Shown piece after piece: positions 16,631 through 26,425 of a DNA stretch of 64,000 nucleotides (within the stretch, counting starts at the first letter, position 1; every line of letters begins with the position of its first letter). The DNA comes from Verrucomicrobiaceae bacterium E54 (lineage in GTDB: Bacteria > Verrucomicrobiota > Verrucomicrobiia > Verrucomicrobiales > Akkermansiaceae), in assembly GCA_022548915.1 (NCBI GenBank), contig JAKZES010000013.1, positions 1-64,000 on the forward strand, read 5' to 3'. The position numbers and the translations under genes are program-made. The notes beneath the pieces are model-generated. The model did not search any database. It was not told the origin of the DNA and saw nothing but the letters and a program-made list of their open reading frames with translations.

Positions 16631-17406
16631 GAAAGCAGGATGTGGATGATGGCGAAGACGAGATCGACGCCGAGGATCAGGATGAAGCCCCTCAGGACCG
16701 AAAGCTCCGCCGCCTGCGGAATCCAGGTCGGCTCCGGCGGGACGAAGCACCCGGTGGCACACGCCACCCCGGCGATCGACAGGCCCAGCATGGTCGTCTT
16801 CATCAGGGACAGGACCACGTCGAGGAGCCGGATCCCGGTGAAAAGCTCCATGTAGAAGGGTGTGAGCTCGACCTTCACGAAAACGGAAGCCACCAGCGGG
16901 CCCACGACCGCCGCCACGAACTGGAACACCACCGTCAGCGCCGGGACGGCGAGCGCACAGCCGATCACGCGGGGCATGAGCAGATACTCGCCGGGGCTGA
17001 TGCCGAGCAGGTAGAGCGTGCGCAACTCGCCCCGGACCTTCATCCCGGAAATCTCGGCCGCCATCGCCGACCCACTGCGCCCAAGTACGATAAACGCCGT
17101 AAGAAGCGGGGCGAACTCGCGCAGGACCACGACCCGGAGCATCTTCACGTTCAGGTCCACCCCGCTGCCCAGCAGCAGGCGCATCTGGGTCATCAGCGCG
17201 ATTCCGACGACCAGTCCCGCCACCGCCACCGGCAGCAGGGCCTGGATTCCGGTGAACAGGACCTGCTTGTGGAACACCAGCCGCACCGCCGGCCGGCGGA
17301 GCGCGGAGACATGAGTGCCGGCGTGGCCGATCACCTCAATCAGCTGCGCCGCAAACGTGCCCACCGACCGAACCACCTGCGTTCCGGTAAGCGAACTCGA
17401 ACTCAT
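16627..17406 (-). CDS. mlaE: MlaE-family ABC transporter permease
   Basis: A 259-residue inner-membrane permease of MCE-type lipid transport systems. It has the family signature ATFIVLGRSGSAMAAEIS-like segment (read here as LLTAFIVLGRSGSAMAAEIS) followed by GMKVRGELRTLYLLGISPGE and LMPRVIGCALAVP, and about five hydrophobic helices. The start at 17406 (MSSSSLTGTQVVRSVG) gives the usual family length; the open frame continues upstream without family similarity. It is the first gene of the operon permease, ATPase-like, MCE protein, lipoprotein, each overlapping the next. The 265 bp upstream are shared with the divergent cassette protein A gene and should hold both promoters. Confidence 0.92.
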   Translation of the reverse strand: MSSSSLTGTQVVRSVGTFAAQLIEVIGHAGTHVSALRRPAVRLVFHKQVLFTGIQALLPVAVAGLVVGIALMTQMRLLLGSGVDLNVKMLRVVVLREFAPLLTAFIVLGRSGSAMAAEISGMKVRGELRTLYLLGISPGEYLLMPRVIGCALAVPALTVVFQFVAAVVGPLVASVFVKVELTPFYMELFTGIRLLDVVLSLMKTTMLGLSIAGVACATGCFVPPEPTWIPQAAELSVLRGFILILGVDLVFAIIHILLS

Positions 17407-17671
17407 TGCATGGATCAGCCTGCCACCCGGAAACCCCGAAAACGAGCCGCACCTTGCCGGACGCGGGGATATGCCCCGATTTTCGCAGGATGCGCGGCGC
17501 GATCCACCTTCGACGCGGGCCAGCGGTCCCGGCATCACCCCATGACCGATCTGGAGATCGAGAGAGTGGCCACTACGCGGCCGATCACATCACCGACCGT
17601 CCACCCCGCGCCGTCCCACGAACGTGCGATGGCGTTGCTTGCTCCTTGACGTGATCGGCAATCTCGCGGAC

Positions 17672-20600
17672 ATGGTATCTACAATGCAATGCCATTGGAG
17701 CATCCCCCCGCAGCGGGCAAGCGCCCTTGCCCGAACGCGCCCCGCTCGTCCGGCCAGGGGCTTTGCGCTGGTGATCACCATTTCCCTGATGGTGCTGCTG
17801 GCCCTGCTCGCCGTCGGACTGCTCAGCCTCTCGACCATCAGCCTGCGGAGCAGCAATCAAAGCATGGCCATGGCCGAGGCCCGGGCCAATGCCCGGCTGG
17901 CCCTGAGTGTCGCACTTGGAGAACTCCAAAAGGAGATGGGGCCGGACATGCGGATCAGCGCCGAGTCGGCCATCTTCGACGCCGATGAAACGTCGGCCCG
18001 CATCGAGGGAATCGCGCAGTCCCGCTGGCTCGCCAGCTACGACTCCTGGGGTTCCTGGCTCAATGCCTCCTACGAGCGCCCCGACGGTGGTGGCAGCCTG
18101 CAAATTGCCGACACCTACACTCCACGCCGCGAGGCGATGTTCCGTCGCTGGCTGCTGTCACTGCCGCCGGATGCGGAGATCAATCCCGACGCCCCGGACT
18201 CGCTCAGCGGATGGAACGAGGAAAACTCCGTGGTCCTCGTCGGCGAGGGCAGCCTGGGAGACAGCGCCGAAACCCAACCGGATCAGGTGACCCGGGCCGC
18301 TCTTGTCGAGGTCGACGGAGCCGGACGATACGCGTGGTGGATCGGGCCCGAAAACCACCGGGCCAAGATCGATCTCGCAAGCCGGCCGAGGGACCTCGCG
18401 GCGGACCAATGGGAAACCGCCCACGGCAGCACCAACGAAGTCGGCGTCGGCGCCCTCACCGGCTTCCGCTCCCTCGATGACGACGGGAAAGTCTCCGCCA
18501 AACTGATTTCCCATCTCACGCTCGGAAACACGGAGGTCGATCCGGCATTGGTGGCGCGCCACTTCTTCGACCTGACCGCGACCAGCAAGGCCCCGCTGGT
18601 GAGTGTCCGGACCGGTCACCTGAAGAAGGATCTCAGCCTGCTGCTGGAAAAAGAGAGTCGCGATCTTCCCGACCGCTACCGCTACGACAATGGCGACAAT
18701 CAGGAGCCCTCGATCCGCCCGATGAGCCCGGACCTTCTCGCCAAGGGCCCGAAGATCACGGAACGGCACTTCGCCTCGTGGACCAACCTTCGCCACTACT
18801 ACCGGATGTATCGGAACTCCAGCGATGCCAACACCGGAAGCATCGGCTCCTCGGGGGCCCTCCGGTGGGACGGGGCGGAACCCTGGACCGAGGCACAGGT
18901 GCCGCTTCTCTACCGCGACCGGTCCAACCGCAACCAATGGTGGGGCGACAATTCCTACCACCGGGTGCCGGTCCTGGCGAAGCTGACCTTCATCTACAGC
19001 CTCATGACCGAGATCGCCGGTGGCAGCGGCTCGGGCTCCGATCCCTACCGCTACCGGCTGTTCCTCGTCTACACGCCGGTCTTCACCTACTGGAATCCCT
19101 ACAACGTGGAGCTGCGCATTCCCGACAACACGATGGGATCCCTCAGCTCGACCTATCAGGTGCTGCCGATGGGCAAGCAGTTCTTCCTGCGCGACACCCC
19201 CCAGCAGGAACCCGACGGCCTCTTCACCAGCAACGCCCACTCCTTCCTCCGCTCGGGCGGCGGCGGTGAGATCGTCTTCCGGCCGGGCGAGATCCGGCTG
19301 TTCTCCCACCCGTCGATCAGCCAGCAGGGCAACCAGTTCGCCCCCGAAAGCCTCATTCCCGGCTTCGATCCCGCTGCCTACGGCGGCGACCTGATGCGCA
19401 TCGGCCGGAACAGCGGATACACCGAGGACGAGAGACCCGGCATCCGGATCCAGTTCCACCACTCCATCTGGGGCGGCAACGTGAGCTACGGAAACACGCC
19501 CGGATCGCTGTGCCACACGCCCTTCTGGCTGGCGGACTCGGATCGCGACCGCGCCTTCAACTGGAACATCCCGGTGATGTATCAGAACGACTGGTTCGAC
19601 CTGAGCCAGACCTACACGCAGATGACCCCGCCGGGTGATGCCCACATCGCGCGCTGGGTCTTCACCGACAGGGACCCCGTGCCGGTCGCGTACGCGCAAT
19701 TGGTGCTCAAGGGTCTTTCCGAGTTCGACTACGAAAGCATCAACTGGGCCCGCGACTGGCGGTGCCGCAACTGGATCCAGGCACCCCCGTTCTACTTCGG
19801 CAACGGCATGTATATCTCCGAGAACAACACGATCGCCCACACCCAGCGGCTCGACAATCCCTACGTGATGAATTTCGGACCGATGTCGAATGCCGAACTG
19901 CCGAAGGTGGTGGCCCACATCGGGGAACGTGCCTTCCTCGGATCGGGCTCCAATCCCTTCGAGCAGGTCACCGCCGTGCCCGCCCTCGAATTGCCCACCG
20001 CGCCCGTCGGCAGCCTCGCCGGCTTCGCCGGCATGCGGATCAATCCCGGCTACGCCGACCCCCTGAAAATGAATCCCGACTACTCGGTCGAGAGCCGGGG
20101 CGGCAGCAACACGGGAGATGCTTCCTACTACTATGCCGTCAACAAGACCCTCGCCTACCAGAGCGGCGTGACCGGTCCGGGTATCGGCAACTCCTTCATC
20201 CACCCGATGCTTCCGCGGGAGGACGTTTACAAGTTCTTCAACAACTCGGTCAGCGCCGACCCCGCCAACCGGGGAGCTCCGCTCGACAACATCAGCTTCA
20301 ACGACACCAAGGCCTACTGCGACTACTGGGACCACGTCCTGCTGCTCAACGACGCGCTGTGGGACGACTACTTCCTCTCCTCGCTCGCCGACCAGACCCG
20401 GCCGGGTGCCTCGTCGGCCGACAGCCTCGACCAGAACCTGGATCGCCTGGTCGACGGGGAATCGCTGGTGGGCGGACGCTACATCCATTACCCCGCCGGG
20501 GAGACTCCGGAAGAGGTGAAAGCCCGGTTGAAGGACGAGGACGGATACCTCAAGGCCGCGGCGCACCTGATGGTTGACGGCATGTTCAACGTCAACAGCA

Positions 20601-21427
20601 CCTCGGTGGACGCGTGGCATGCCCTCTTTGCCGGGATCCGCGAACGCCAACTCGTCTATCGCGATCAGAATGGGCGGCTCCGGCCCGTCGAGGTTCCTTC
20701 GGGAAAACGGATCGCCGTTTCGCGCTTCAACACGCCCACGACCGACCAGGAGATGACGGATCCGGCGACGGGCGTGAACCGCGACGATGGAACCAGGGCC
20801 TGGTCGGGCGTGCGCTTCCTCGATGACGACCAGCTCCGGACACTCGCCGAGAAGTGTGTCGAGCAGGTCAAGCGTCGCGGTCCTTTCCTGAACTTTTCGG
20901 AGTTCATCAACCGGCGGCTTTCCAACGATGAACTCGGCCTGATGGGTGCCCTCCAAAGCGCGATCGACTACGACGACGACAGTCCGGATCCCGACTCGAT
21001 CAATTACCCCTTCAAGGCCGGCGGGGACTTCATGATGAGCGCCCGCGACCTGGGCCGTCACGGCTTCTCCACTCCGGAGGCGGTGGAAGGCTCGCGCTTC
21101 GCGGGAATCCCCGGCTACGTCATCCAGTCCGACATCCTCAAGCCCATTGCCAACCACCTTTCCGTGAGGGACGACACCTTCCGGATCCGCACCTACGGCG
21201 AGGCCCTCGACGGCAACGGCAACGTGGTCGCCCGCGCCTGGTGCGAGGCCATCGTCCAGCGGGTTCCGGAGTATCAGGATCCCGTGAATCCACCGGAAGA
21301 ACCGGCCAGGACGATCGACGACAACGGCCGCTTCGTGGAGAACACCAACCTGGCCGCCACCAACCGCCGCTTCGGACGTCGGTTCGTCATCGAGAGCTTC
21401 CGCTGGCTCCATCCGGATGAGGTCTGA
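17672..21427 (+). CDS. Verru_Chthon cassette protein A-like giant pseudopilin-like protein (copy 1)
   Basis: A protein of about 1,251 residues. After a basic leader ending P-A-R-G comes F-A-L-V-I-T-I-S-L-M-V-L-L-A-L-L and GLLSLSTISLR, a prepilin-type N-terminus (cleavage after Gly, Phe at +1). The very large body is expected outside the cytoplasmic membrane. Conserved blocks shared with the second copy at 47245-50760 are MAEARANARLALSVALGELQ, DGMFNVNSTSVDAWHALF, GPFLNFSEFINRRL and the extreme C-terminus FGRRF...SFRWLHPDEV. These match the verrucomicrobial 'cassette protein A' family, normally followed by B, C and D pseudopilins; none is present here. The start could be the ATG at 17672 or 17684; neither has a clear ribosome site. 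Function is unknown, and pilus or secretion surface assembly is inference. Confidence 0.8.
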   Translation: MVSTMQCHWSIPPQRASALARTRPARPARGFALVITISLMVLLALLAVGLLSLSTISLRSSNQSMAMAEARANARLALSVALGELQKEMGPDMRISAESAIFDADETSARIEGIAQSRWLASYDSWGSWLNASYERPDGGGSLQIADTYTPRREAMFRRWLLSLPPDAEINPDAPDSLSGWNEENSVVLVGEGSLGDSAETQPDQVTRAALVEVDGAGRYAWWIGPENHRAKIDLASRPRDLAADQWETAHGSTNEVGVGALTGFRSLDDDGKVSAKLISHLTLGNTEVDPALVARHFFDLTATSKAPLVSVRTGHLKKDLSLLLEKESRDLPDRYRYDNGDNQEPSIRPMSPDLLAKGPKITERHFASWTNLRHYYRMYRNSSDANTGSIGSSGALRWDGAEPWTEAQVPLLYRDRSNRNQWWGDNSYHRVPVLAKLTFIYSLMTEIAGGSGSGSDPYRYRLFLVYTPVFTYWNPYNVELRIPDNTMGSLSSTYQVLPMGKQFFLRDTPQQEPDGLFTSNAHSFLRSGGGGEIVFRPGEIRLFSHPSISQQGNQFAPESLIPGFDPAAYGGDLMRIGRNSGYTEDERPGIRIQFHHSIWGGNVSYGNTPGSLCHTPFWLADSDRDRAFNWNIPVMYQNDWFDLSQTYTQMTPPGDAHIARWVFTDRDPVPVAYAQLVLKGLSEFDYESINWARDWRCRNWIQAPPFYFGNGMYISENNTIAHTQRLDNPYVMNFGPMSNAELPKVVAHIGERAFLGSGSNPFEQVTAVPALELPTAPVGSLAGFAGMRINPGYADPLKMNPDYSVESRGGSNTGDASYYYAVNKTLAYQSGVTGPGIGNSFIHPMLPREDVYKFFNNSVSADPANRGAPLDNISFNDTKAYCDYWDHVLLLNDALWDDYFLSSLADQTRPGASSADSLDQNLDRLVDGESLVGGRYIHYPAGETPEEVKARLKDEDGYLKAAAHLMVDGMFNVNSTSVDAWHALFAGIRERQLVYRDQNGRLRPVEVPSGKRIAVSRFNTPTTDQEMTDPATGVNRDDGTRAWSGVRFLDDDQLRTLAEKCVEQVKRRGPFLNFSEFINRRLSNDELGLMGALQSAIDYDDDSPDPDSINYPFKAGGDFMMSARDLGRHGFSTPEAVEGSRFAGIPGYVIQSDILKPIANHLSVRDDTFRIRTYGEALDGNGNVVARAWCEAIVQRVPEYQDPVNPPEEPARTIDDNGRFVENTNLAATNRRFGRRFVIESFRWLHPDEV

Positions 21428-21445
21428 TCCTGGCGATCTAGCCAT

Positions 21446-21474
21446 TTGACCTTCCGGCCCCGGATCCCTATATC
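21446..21474 (+). promoter_or_regulatory. Putative sigma-70 promoter of the OmpA-domain gene
   Basis: TTGACC (21446-21451) and TATATC (21469-21474) are separated by exactly 17 bp. Transcription would start about 21480-21482, one to three bases before the ATG at 21483, so the message would be nearly leaderless if that ATG is used. Confidence 0.45.
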
Positions 21475-21482
21475 GTGGGTCC

Positions 21483-22766
21483 ATGCACGCTATTTCCCGT
21501 TCCCTCGGGCTGCTCCACGCCGGACTTTTCGTCGCCACCTCCTCCCTCGCCGCCGCCGGGGATACTCCGACCGACCCGCCAAGAACCGACCTGCTCAACT
21601 GGGCCGAGGGTGCCTTCGTCGTTCGCACGCCCGAGCCACCCCGCTCGGAAGCCCATGTGATCGCGCTCGACGGCGATCCCGCGACCCGCCCGATCGGCGT
21701 CCCCCGTCATGCGCCGCTGCCCCATCAGTTCATCGTCGAGCTTCCCGCGACGACCACCTTCGACACCTTCGAGGTGCCGGTCCTCGGCGAGTTCGGCCCG
21801 GCCAAGGGCAAGCACGTGAAGACCGTCGAGATCGAGGGGTCGAGCGAAAGCGCCGAGGCTGGATTCGCCCCCCTGGCAAAGCTCATCATCGAGATTGAAA
21901 AAGAGGAACCCCAGACCTTTCCCGTTTCGGAACCCCGCCCGGTCCGGTGGCTCAGGGTCCGCTTCGTCGATCGCTACACGCCCCAGGCCAATGATGCCGA
22001 CTCCGTCCTTTTCTCCGAACTGCGCGGCTACGGAACCCAGGAGGCGCGGACCGTTGAGGAAAACGCCTTCACCGGCGTGTGGAACCTCCGCCGCGGCCAC
22101 GACGTGTCGCAAAACCTCATCGAGTTGCGGCAGAAGGGCGACCAGATCGAAGGCTGCCAGGTCGTCGGCGGACAGGACGGGACGATCCGGGGCACCGTGG
22201 TCGATGGCGTGGCGCGCCTGGTCACCACGACCACCCAGGGCGCACGCAAGGTCAGCACGCCATCGATCGCGCTGATCACCATCGAAGGAGAGATTCACGG
22301 CGTCCAGTCCCTCCACGCCGGCCTCCGTCCTTTCTCGGGCGTGCCCTCCGAGGACAGCATCACCACCCCCTGTTCCAAAACGCCGGAACCGATGAACCCC
22401 GTGACCGAGGCGCTCGAAGCCGGACTGCCCGCCATCCTCTACGGCATCCGCTTCGACGTGGACTCCGACGTCCTCCGCCCCGACGCCACTCCGGCTCTCG
22501 AGCAGATCCTCGAGGCGCTGGAAACGACCCCCTATCTGGCCATCGTGATCGAGGGCCACACCGACTCGGATGGCGGAGACGATCACAATCTCGACCTGTC
22601 CCAGCGGCGGGCTCAAGCGGTGGTGAACTGGCTCACGGAAAAAGGAATCGCCGGCGAGCGGCTGACCCCGAAGGGCAAGGGCGAGGCCGAACCCATCGCC
22701 TCGAATGACTCCGCGACCGGAAAGGCGATGAACCGCCGCGTCGAGGTCGAGAAGCACTCCGGGTGA
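21483..22766 (+). CDS. Exported OmpA-domain protein with discoidin-like N-terminal region
   Basis: A 427-residue protein with an N-terminal signal peptide (GLLHAGLFVATSSLAAAG). The middle (about 60-195) reads like an F5/8-type C or discoidin-like beta-sandwich (VELPATTTFDTFEVPVLGEF, PVRWLRVRFVDRYTP). The C-terminal OmpA domain is clear: YGIRFDVDSDVLRPDATPAL (about 330-350), IEGHTDSDGGDDHNLDLSQR, RAQAVVNWLTEKGI and NRRVEV. OmpA domains bind peptidoglycan, so the protein probably sits in the periplasm tethered to the wall. It follows cassette protein A by 56 bp but has its own candidate promoter. Confidence 0.86.
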   Translation: MHAISRSLGLLHAGLFVATSSLAAAGDTPTDPPRTDLLNWAEGAFVVRTPEPPRSEAHVIALDGDPATRPIGVPRHAPLPHQFIVELPATTTFDTFEVPVLGEFGPAKGKHVKTVEIEGSSESAEAGFAPLAKLIIEIEKEEPQTFPVSEPRPVRWLRVRFVDRYTPQANDADSVLFSELRGYGTQEARTVEENAFTGVWNLRRGHDVSQNLIELRQKGDQIEGCQVVGGQDGTIRGTVVDGVARLVTTTTQGARKVSTPSIALITIEGEIHGVQSLHAGLRPFSGVPSEDSITTPCSKTPEPMNPVTEALEAGLPAILYGIRFDVDSDVLRPDATPALEQILEALETTPYLAIVIEGHTDSDGGDDHNLDLSQRRAQAVVNWLTEKGIAGERLTPKGKGEAEPIASNDSATGKAMNRRVEVEKHSG

Positions 22767-22860
22767 TCCAGGGTGCGCCCACTCCGGAAACCCGGCGAAA
22801 GGATGCCCGGGCAGCCGCGTTTGAATGACGATGCCGCGCTTCACCCGGCAGTCTCCCGTC

Positions 22861-23970
22861 ATGAAACACCATCCGAGCCGACGAGTCGGCGCGATCACCC
22901 TGCTGGCCGGTCTCTCCATCGCCGCCGCCGAGTCCGGCGGTTCCTCACTCAGTGATGCCCTGAAGGGTGTGCTCGCGCAGTGCCCCGAGGACTACCCGGA
23001 GGAAGTCGTCGCCGTGCTGGAGAATGACAAGCTCTCCACGGTCGAGACCGAACAGCTCCTCGGCATGCTGGAGAGCTGGAATCCATCGGTCCGCCTCAAC
23101 GCCGCCGGCGAACTCGGCAAGCGGGGCGATGACATCGAGGAAGTGCTCCGAAAAGGCACCCGGTCGGAGAACTGGATGGTCCGCGCCGGCGTCACCGCCG
23201 CCCTGGTCGCCGTGCTCAAGGACCGGCTTGATCGCTGGCAGGAATTCGCGCCCGGCGTCACCAATGCAAGGGAAGCCCAGGAGAAAATCCGGACGGATGC
23301 CGATCTCGACGAGACCTTCGTGCGACTCGCCAGAGATCCACGCCTCGAGGTCCGCGTGGAGGCCCTCAAGGGCATCTCCCTGCTCGGACCACGGTCGGCC
23401 GACATGATGCTCGCGGTTTTCGAGCTCAGCCGGGATGACGACCCCTTCCTGTCTCAGGATGCGGTCGTCACTCTGGACAAGCAGTTCGGCCCGATGGCCC
23501 TCGAGCAGGAGGGCGTGGTCGCCGCGCTCAAGGAAGCCATGAAGGCTCCCCTTCCGCGCGCCCGCGGCCATGCCGTGAATTTGATCACCAGGATGGACGA
23601 GGAGACCCAGCGCCAGTTCATCCCCGAGCTGCTCGCCCACCTCGACTGGCAGCCGAACCGCGACACGATGTTCGGTGCGGGCGGTCAGGCCGAGTCCATC
23701 CAGATTCTCACCAAACTCGGCGTCAAGGAACTGGTGCCGCGACTCCCCGCCCTGATGGCCAAGACCATGCGCGGTCCCGGGCTCTTCGACCCGTGCCTCG
23801 ACTCCGCCAGAACCTTCGGAGCCGACGCCAGGGTGATCCTGCCGGAGCTGCGTAAAATGATGGAGGAAACCAAGCCCACCGAGCAGGAGCTCAAGGGCCG
23901 CAACGGTCCCGATCTTCAGCGGAAATACGACAAGCTCAGCGAGACCGTGGCCGCCATCGAGAAATCCTGA
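22861..23970 (+). CDS. Exported HEAT-repeat-like protein
   Basis: About 369 residues. The ATG at 22861 (MKHHPSRRVGAITLLAGLSIAAAE) is chosen over 22825 because it gives a standard signal peptide. The mature part is built of helical HEAT-like repeats, for example NPSVRLNAAGELGKRGDDIE, NWMVRAGVTAALVAVLKDR and RLEVRVEALKGISLLGPRSA. No catalytic motif is seen. It follows the OmpA-domain gene in the same direction with a 94-bp gap and precedes the DUF6288 gene by 26 bp, so it is likely cotranscribed with the latter. A protein-binding role in the periplasm is inferred from the fold only. Confidence 0.72.
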   Translation: MKHHPSRRVGAITLLAGLSIAAAESGGSSLSDALKGVLAQCPEDYPEEVVAVLENDKLSTVETEQLLGMLESWNPSVRLNAAGELGKRGDDIEEVLRKGTRSENWMVRAGVTAALVAVLKDRLDRWQEFAPGVTNAREAQEKIRTDADLDETFVRLARDPRLEVRVEALKGISLLGPRSADMMLAVFELSRDDDPFLSQDAVVTLDKQFGPMALEQEGVVAALKEAMKAPLPRARGHAVNLITRMDEETQRQFIPELLAHLDWQPNRDTMFGAGGQAESIQILTKLGVKELVPRLPALMAKTMRGPGLFDPCLDSARTFGADARVILPELRKMMEETKPTEQELKGRNGPDLQRKYDKLSETVAAIEKS

Positions 23971-23996
23971 TCGAAACGCTTTTCCCCAGCACGGAC

Positions 23997-26420
23997 ATGA
24001 ACCGCTTTCCCCAATTCCTCCTGACGAGCACCGCCGCACTCATGGCGTTTGCCTCCGCCGAAGTGCCATCGTTGAAAAACGTTCCGAAGTATCAGACGCC
24101 GGTTCCCATTCCGGAATCTCGAATCTGGCACATCACCTACAACCTTGGACCAACCGGTGCGCGGGGTTGGCTCTACGGCCCCGACGGCCACTCACGGGAC
24201 AGCCGCGAGATTCTCATCAAGAGCATCGAGCCGGGTTCCCCGGCCGACGGCGTCCTCGAGCTCCACGACCTCATCATCGGTGCCGCCGTCCCACCGGAAA
24301 CGCCATCGACCGAGTGGCGATCCGCACCGGCGGTGAAGCCTTTCGACTCGGATGCCCGCATGTCCCTGGCCCGCGCCGTGACCTGGGCGGAAAGCGACCA
24401 GGGAAAGGGCCAGTTGCGCCTGCTCCGCCTCCGCAATGGCGAGCAGAAGCAAGTCGTGGTGCCGATCCAGGTGATGGGCAGCTACAGCGCGACCGCGCCC
24501 TTTGATTGCCCCAAGAGTTCGAAAATCGTCGAGCAGGCGGGTCGGTTCCTCGCCGACAGCATGCCGGCCGACGGCTACTCCAGTGGCATCGGTCGCCCAC
24601 TCAATGCAATGTTTCTGCTCGCGACCGAGAACGCCGACTATCTCGACCACGTCCGCCGCAGCGCCTGCCGGATGAGCATCAACCACACCATCTCCGATGC
24701 CGGCCACGAAACCTGGCGCTGGGGCAACACCAACCTGTTCCTCTGCGAGTACTACCTCGCCACCGGCGATGCGCGCGTGCTGCCCTCGATCCAGGAATAC
24801 TGCACCCGCCTCGCGGAAGGTCAGTGCAACCCCGGCACCTGGGGCCACCGGGTCGTTCCCGACTTCATCCCGCCCGGCTATGGCTCGCTGAACTCGACCG
24901 GACTCGTCTGCTTCCTTTCGATGATCCTTGGCGAAAGCTGCGGCGTGAAGGTCGACCACCAGGCTCTTGCCAACAGCATCCGCTTCTACGGCTCCTATGC
25001 CGGCCGTGGCGGCATCCCCTACGGCGACCACCCGCCGACCTACGATGCTTCCAGTAACGGCAAGAACGGCATGGCAGCCGTCGCCTTCCACATGCTCGAC
25101 GCCGATCCCGCCGCGCAGTGGTTCGCGCGGATGGCCGGCAGTTCGAACCTGCTCGCCTTCGAGGGCGGACACACCGGCAACTTCTTCAACCAGACCTGGA
25201 CGCCGCTCGGCGCCAGCCTGGCGGGGCGCGACAACTACGCCGCCTTCTGGGCACGCTTCAACAGCTACCGCGACCTCTGCCGTCGTCCCGACGGTTCCTT
25301 CATCGCCCAGCCCTTTCCGCAGAAGCGGGAAGGCGATCTCGGCACCGGCAACTACGTCTCGAAAGGTCCGATCTGGAACACCGGAGGCTTCGCCCTCAGC
25401 TATCTCGCCGACACCCGCCGGCTCGCCGTCCTCGGCCGCACCGACAGTGTCTTCTCGGCCTACGCGCCGGATGCACTTCGGCCCGCGCTGGATCTCTACG
25501 AGGCGAAGAAGTTCGACGCGGCCGCAAGTGCCGCCGCCGAGCTGGCCTCGTCATCCGACGCCCGCGTCAGGAGGCTCGCGCAACAACTCAAGGGCATCTC
25601 CGAACGCAACCAGTCGAGCATCGCCTCCACCTTGGCCGACATGGCCCGGTCGCTCGAAACCGGCGACCTCTACAAGATCAAGGTCCAGCTTCAGGCCATC
25701 GAGTCGGTCGTCGATGCCGACGACCCCCGCCTCGCGAAGTTCCGCCGCGCCGTCGATGACCCCGCCAACGCCGTGGCGCTGGAGGAAGGCCAGCGCTTCC
25801 ATGCCTCGAACAAGCAGATCAGTTACACCGGCCCGAAAGGTTTCCAGTGGGTCACCGCTCCGGGCTCGCTGAGCGACCGGCGGACCCGCGACACGATGAG
25901 ATTCCTCGCGGAGCGCGGCAAAAGCGCCTACCGCGACATGGCCGCGGCACACGTCGCCGCAGCGCCATCCGAACCGGCTATCGCCGACACGCCCCTCGTG
26001 CCCGGCAAAGACAAGGGAAGCCCCGTCTGGCGCATGATGCCGGCGACCTCGGAGGCGAAACCCAACTGGCGGGAGGTCACTTTCGACGACAGCCAATGGA
26101 AGCCTCTAACACTCCCCTCGAGGGAGGTCGCCGACAAGCGACTGCTCCGCGCCAGCTTCGAGATCGACGACCCGGCGGCGGTGGAATCGCTCCTCCTCGA
26201 CTACCTCACTGGTGGAGAGATGCTCGTCCACCTGAACGGCACCTTGATCCTGCATCTCGCTCCCGAGGGAGGGCCATCAAAATACGACCGGGCCTCCATC
26301 CCGCTCAAGTCATCGACCCTCGAACTGCTTCGGGCAGGAAGAAATACCCTCGCCGTCGCCACCAATCACCCGAAGGCCGGCGACCCCTTCAACCTGACCC
26401 TCAAGGCGGCAATCAAGTAG
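23997..26420 (+). CDS. Exported DUF6288-family protein with PDZ-like region
   Basis: An 807-residue protein with a signal peptide (LTSTAALMAFASA). Residues about 40-160 include a PDZ-like segment (ILIKSIEPGSPADGVLELHD, then DLIIGA). From about 165 an all-helical alpha/alpha-toroid-like domain follows (RFLADSMPADGYSSGIGRPL, HETWRWGNTNLFLCEYYLAT, GGIPYGDHPPTYDASSNGKN). The C-terminal 130 residues resemble a beta-sandwich carbohydrate-binding module (LLDYLTGGEMLVHLNGTLIL). It is placed in DUF6288, common in Verrucomicrobiota and Planctomycetota with no proven activity. The toroid resembles terpene-cyclase or polysaccharide-lyase folds, so an action on glycans is possible but unproven. Confidence 0.75.
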   Translation: MNRFPQFLLTSTAALMAFASAEVPSLKNVPKYQTPVPIPESRIWHITYNLGPTGARGWLYGPDGHSRDSREILIKSIEPGSPADGVLELHDLIIGAAVPPETPSTEWRSAPAVKPFDSDARMSLARAVTWAESDQGKGQLRLLRLRNGEQKQVVVPIQVMGSYSATAPFDCPKSSKIVEQAGRFLADSMPADGYSSGIGRPLNAMFLLATENADYLDHVRRSACRMSINHTISDAGHETWRWGNTNLFLCEYYLATGDARVLPSIQEYCTRLAEGQCNPGTWGHRVVPDFIPPGYGSLNSTGLVCFLSMILGESCGVKVDHQALANSIRFYGSYAGRGGIPYGDHPPTYDASSNGKNGMAAVAFHMLDADPAAQWFARMAGSSNLLAFEGGHTGNFFNQTWTPLGASLAGRDNYAAFWARFNSYRDLCRRPDGSFIAQPFPQKREGDLGTGNYVSKGPIWNTGGFALSYLADTRRLAVLGRTDSVFSAYAPDALRPALDLYEAKKFDAAASAAAELASSSDARVRRLAQQLKGISERNQSSIASTLADMARSLETGDLYKIKVQLQAIESVVDADDPRLAKFRRAVDDPANAVALEEGQRFHASNKQISYTGPKGFQWVTAPGSLSDRRTRDTMRFLAERGKSAYRDMAAAHVAAAPSEPAIADTPLVPGKDKGSPVWRMMPATSEAKPNWREVTFDDSQWKPLTLPSREVADKRLLRASFEIDDPAAVESLLLDYLTGGEMLVHLNGTLILHLAPEGGPSKYDRASIPLKSSTLELLRAGRNTLAVATNHPKAGDPFNLTLKAAIK

Positions 26421-26425
26421 TCCTC

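Noticed and set aside
17649-17690. TTGACG near the cassette protein A start as a promoter
   Set aside because: The nearest -10-like hexamer (TATCTA) is about 24 bp away, outside the normal spacing, and it overlaps the start codon region.
18158-21628. A 1,156-codon open frame on the minus strand
   Set aside because: It mirrors cassette protein A copy 1, crosses into the next gene, and shows no family motif; a GC-rich shadow.
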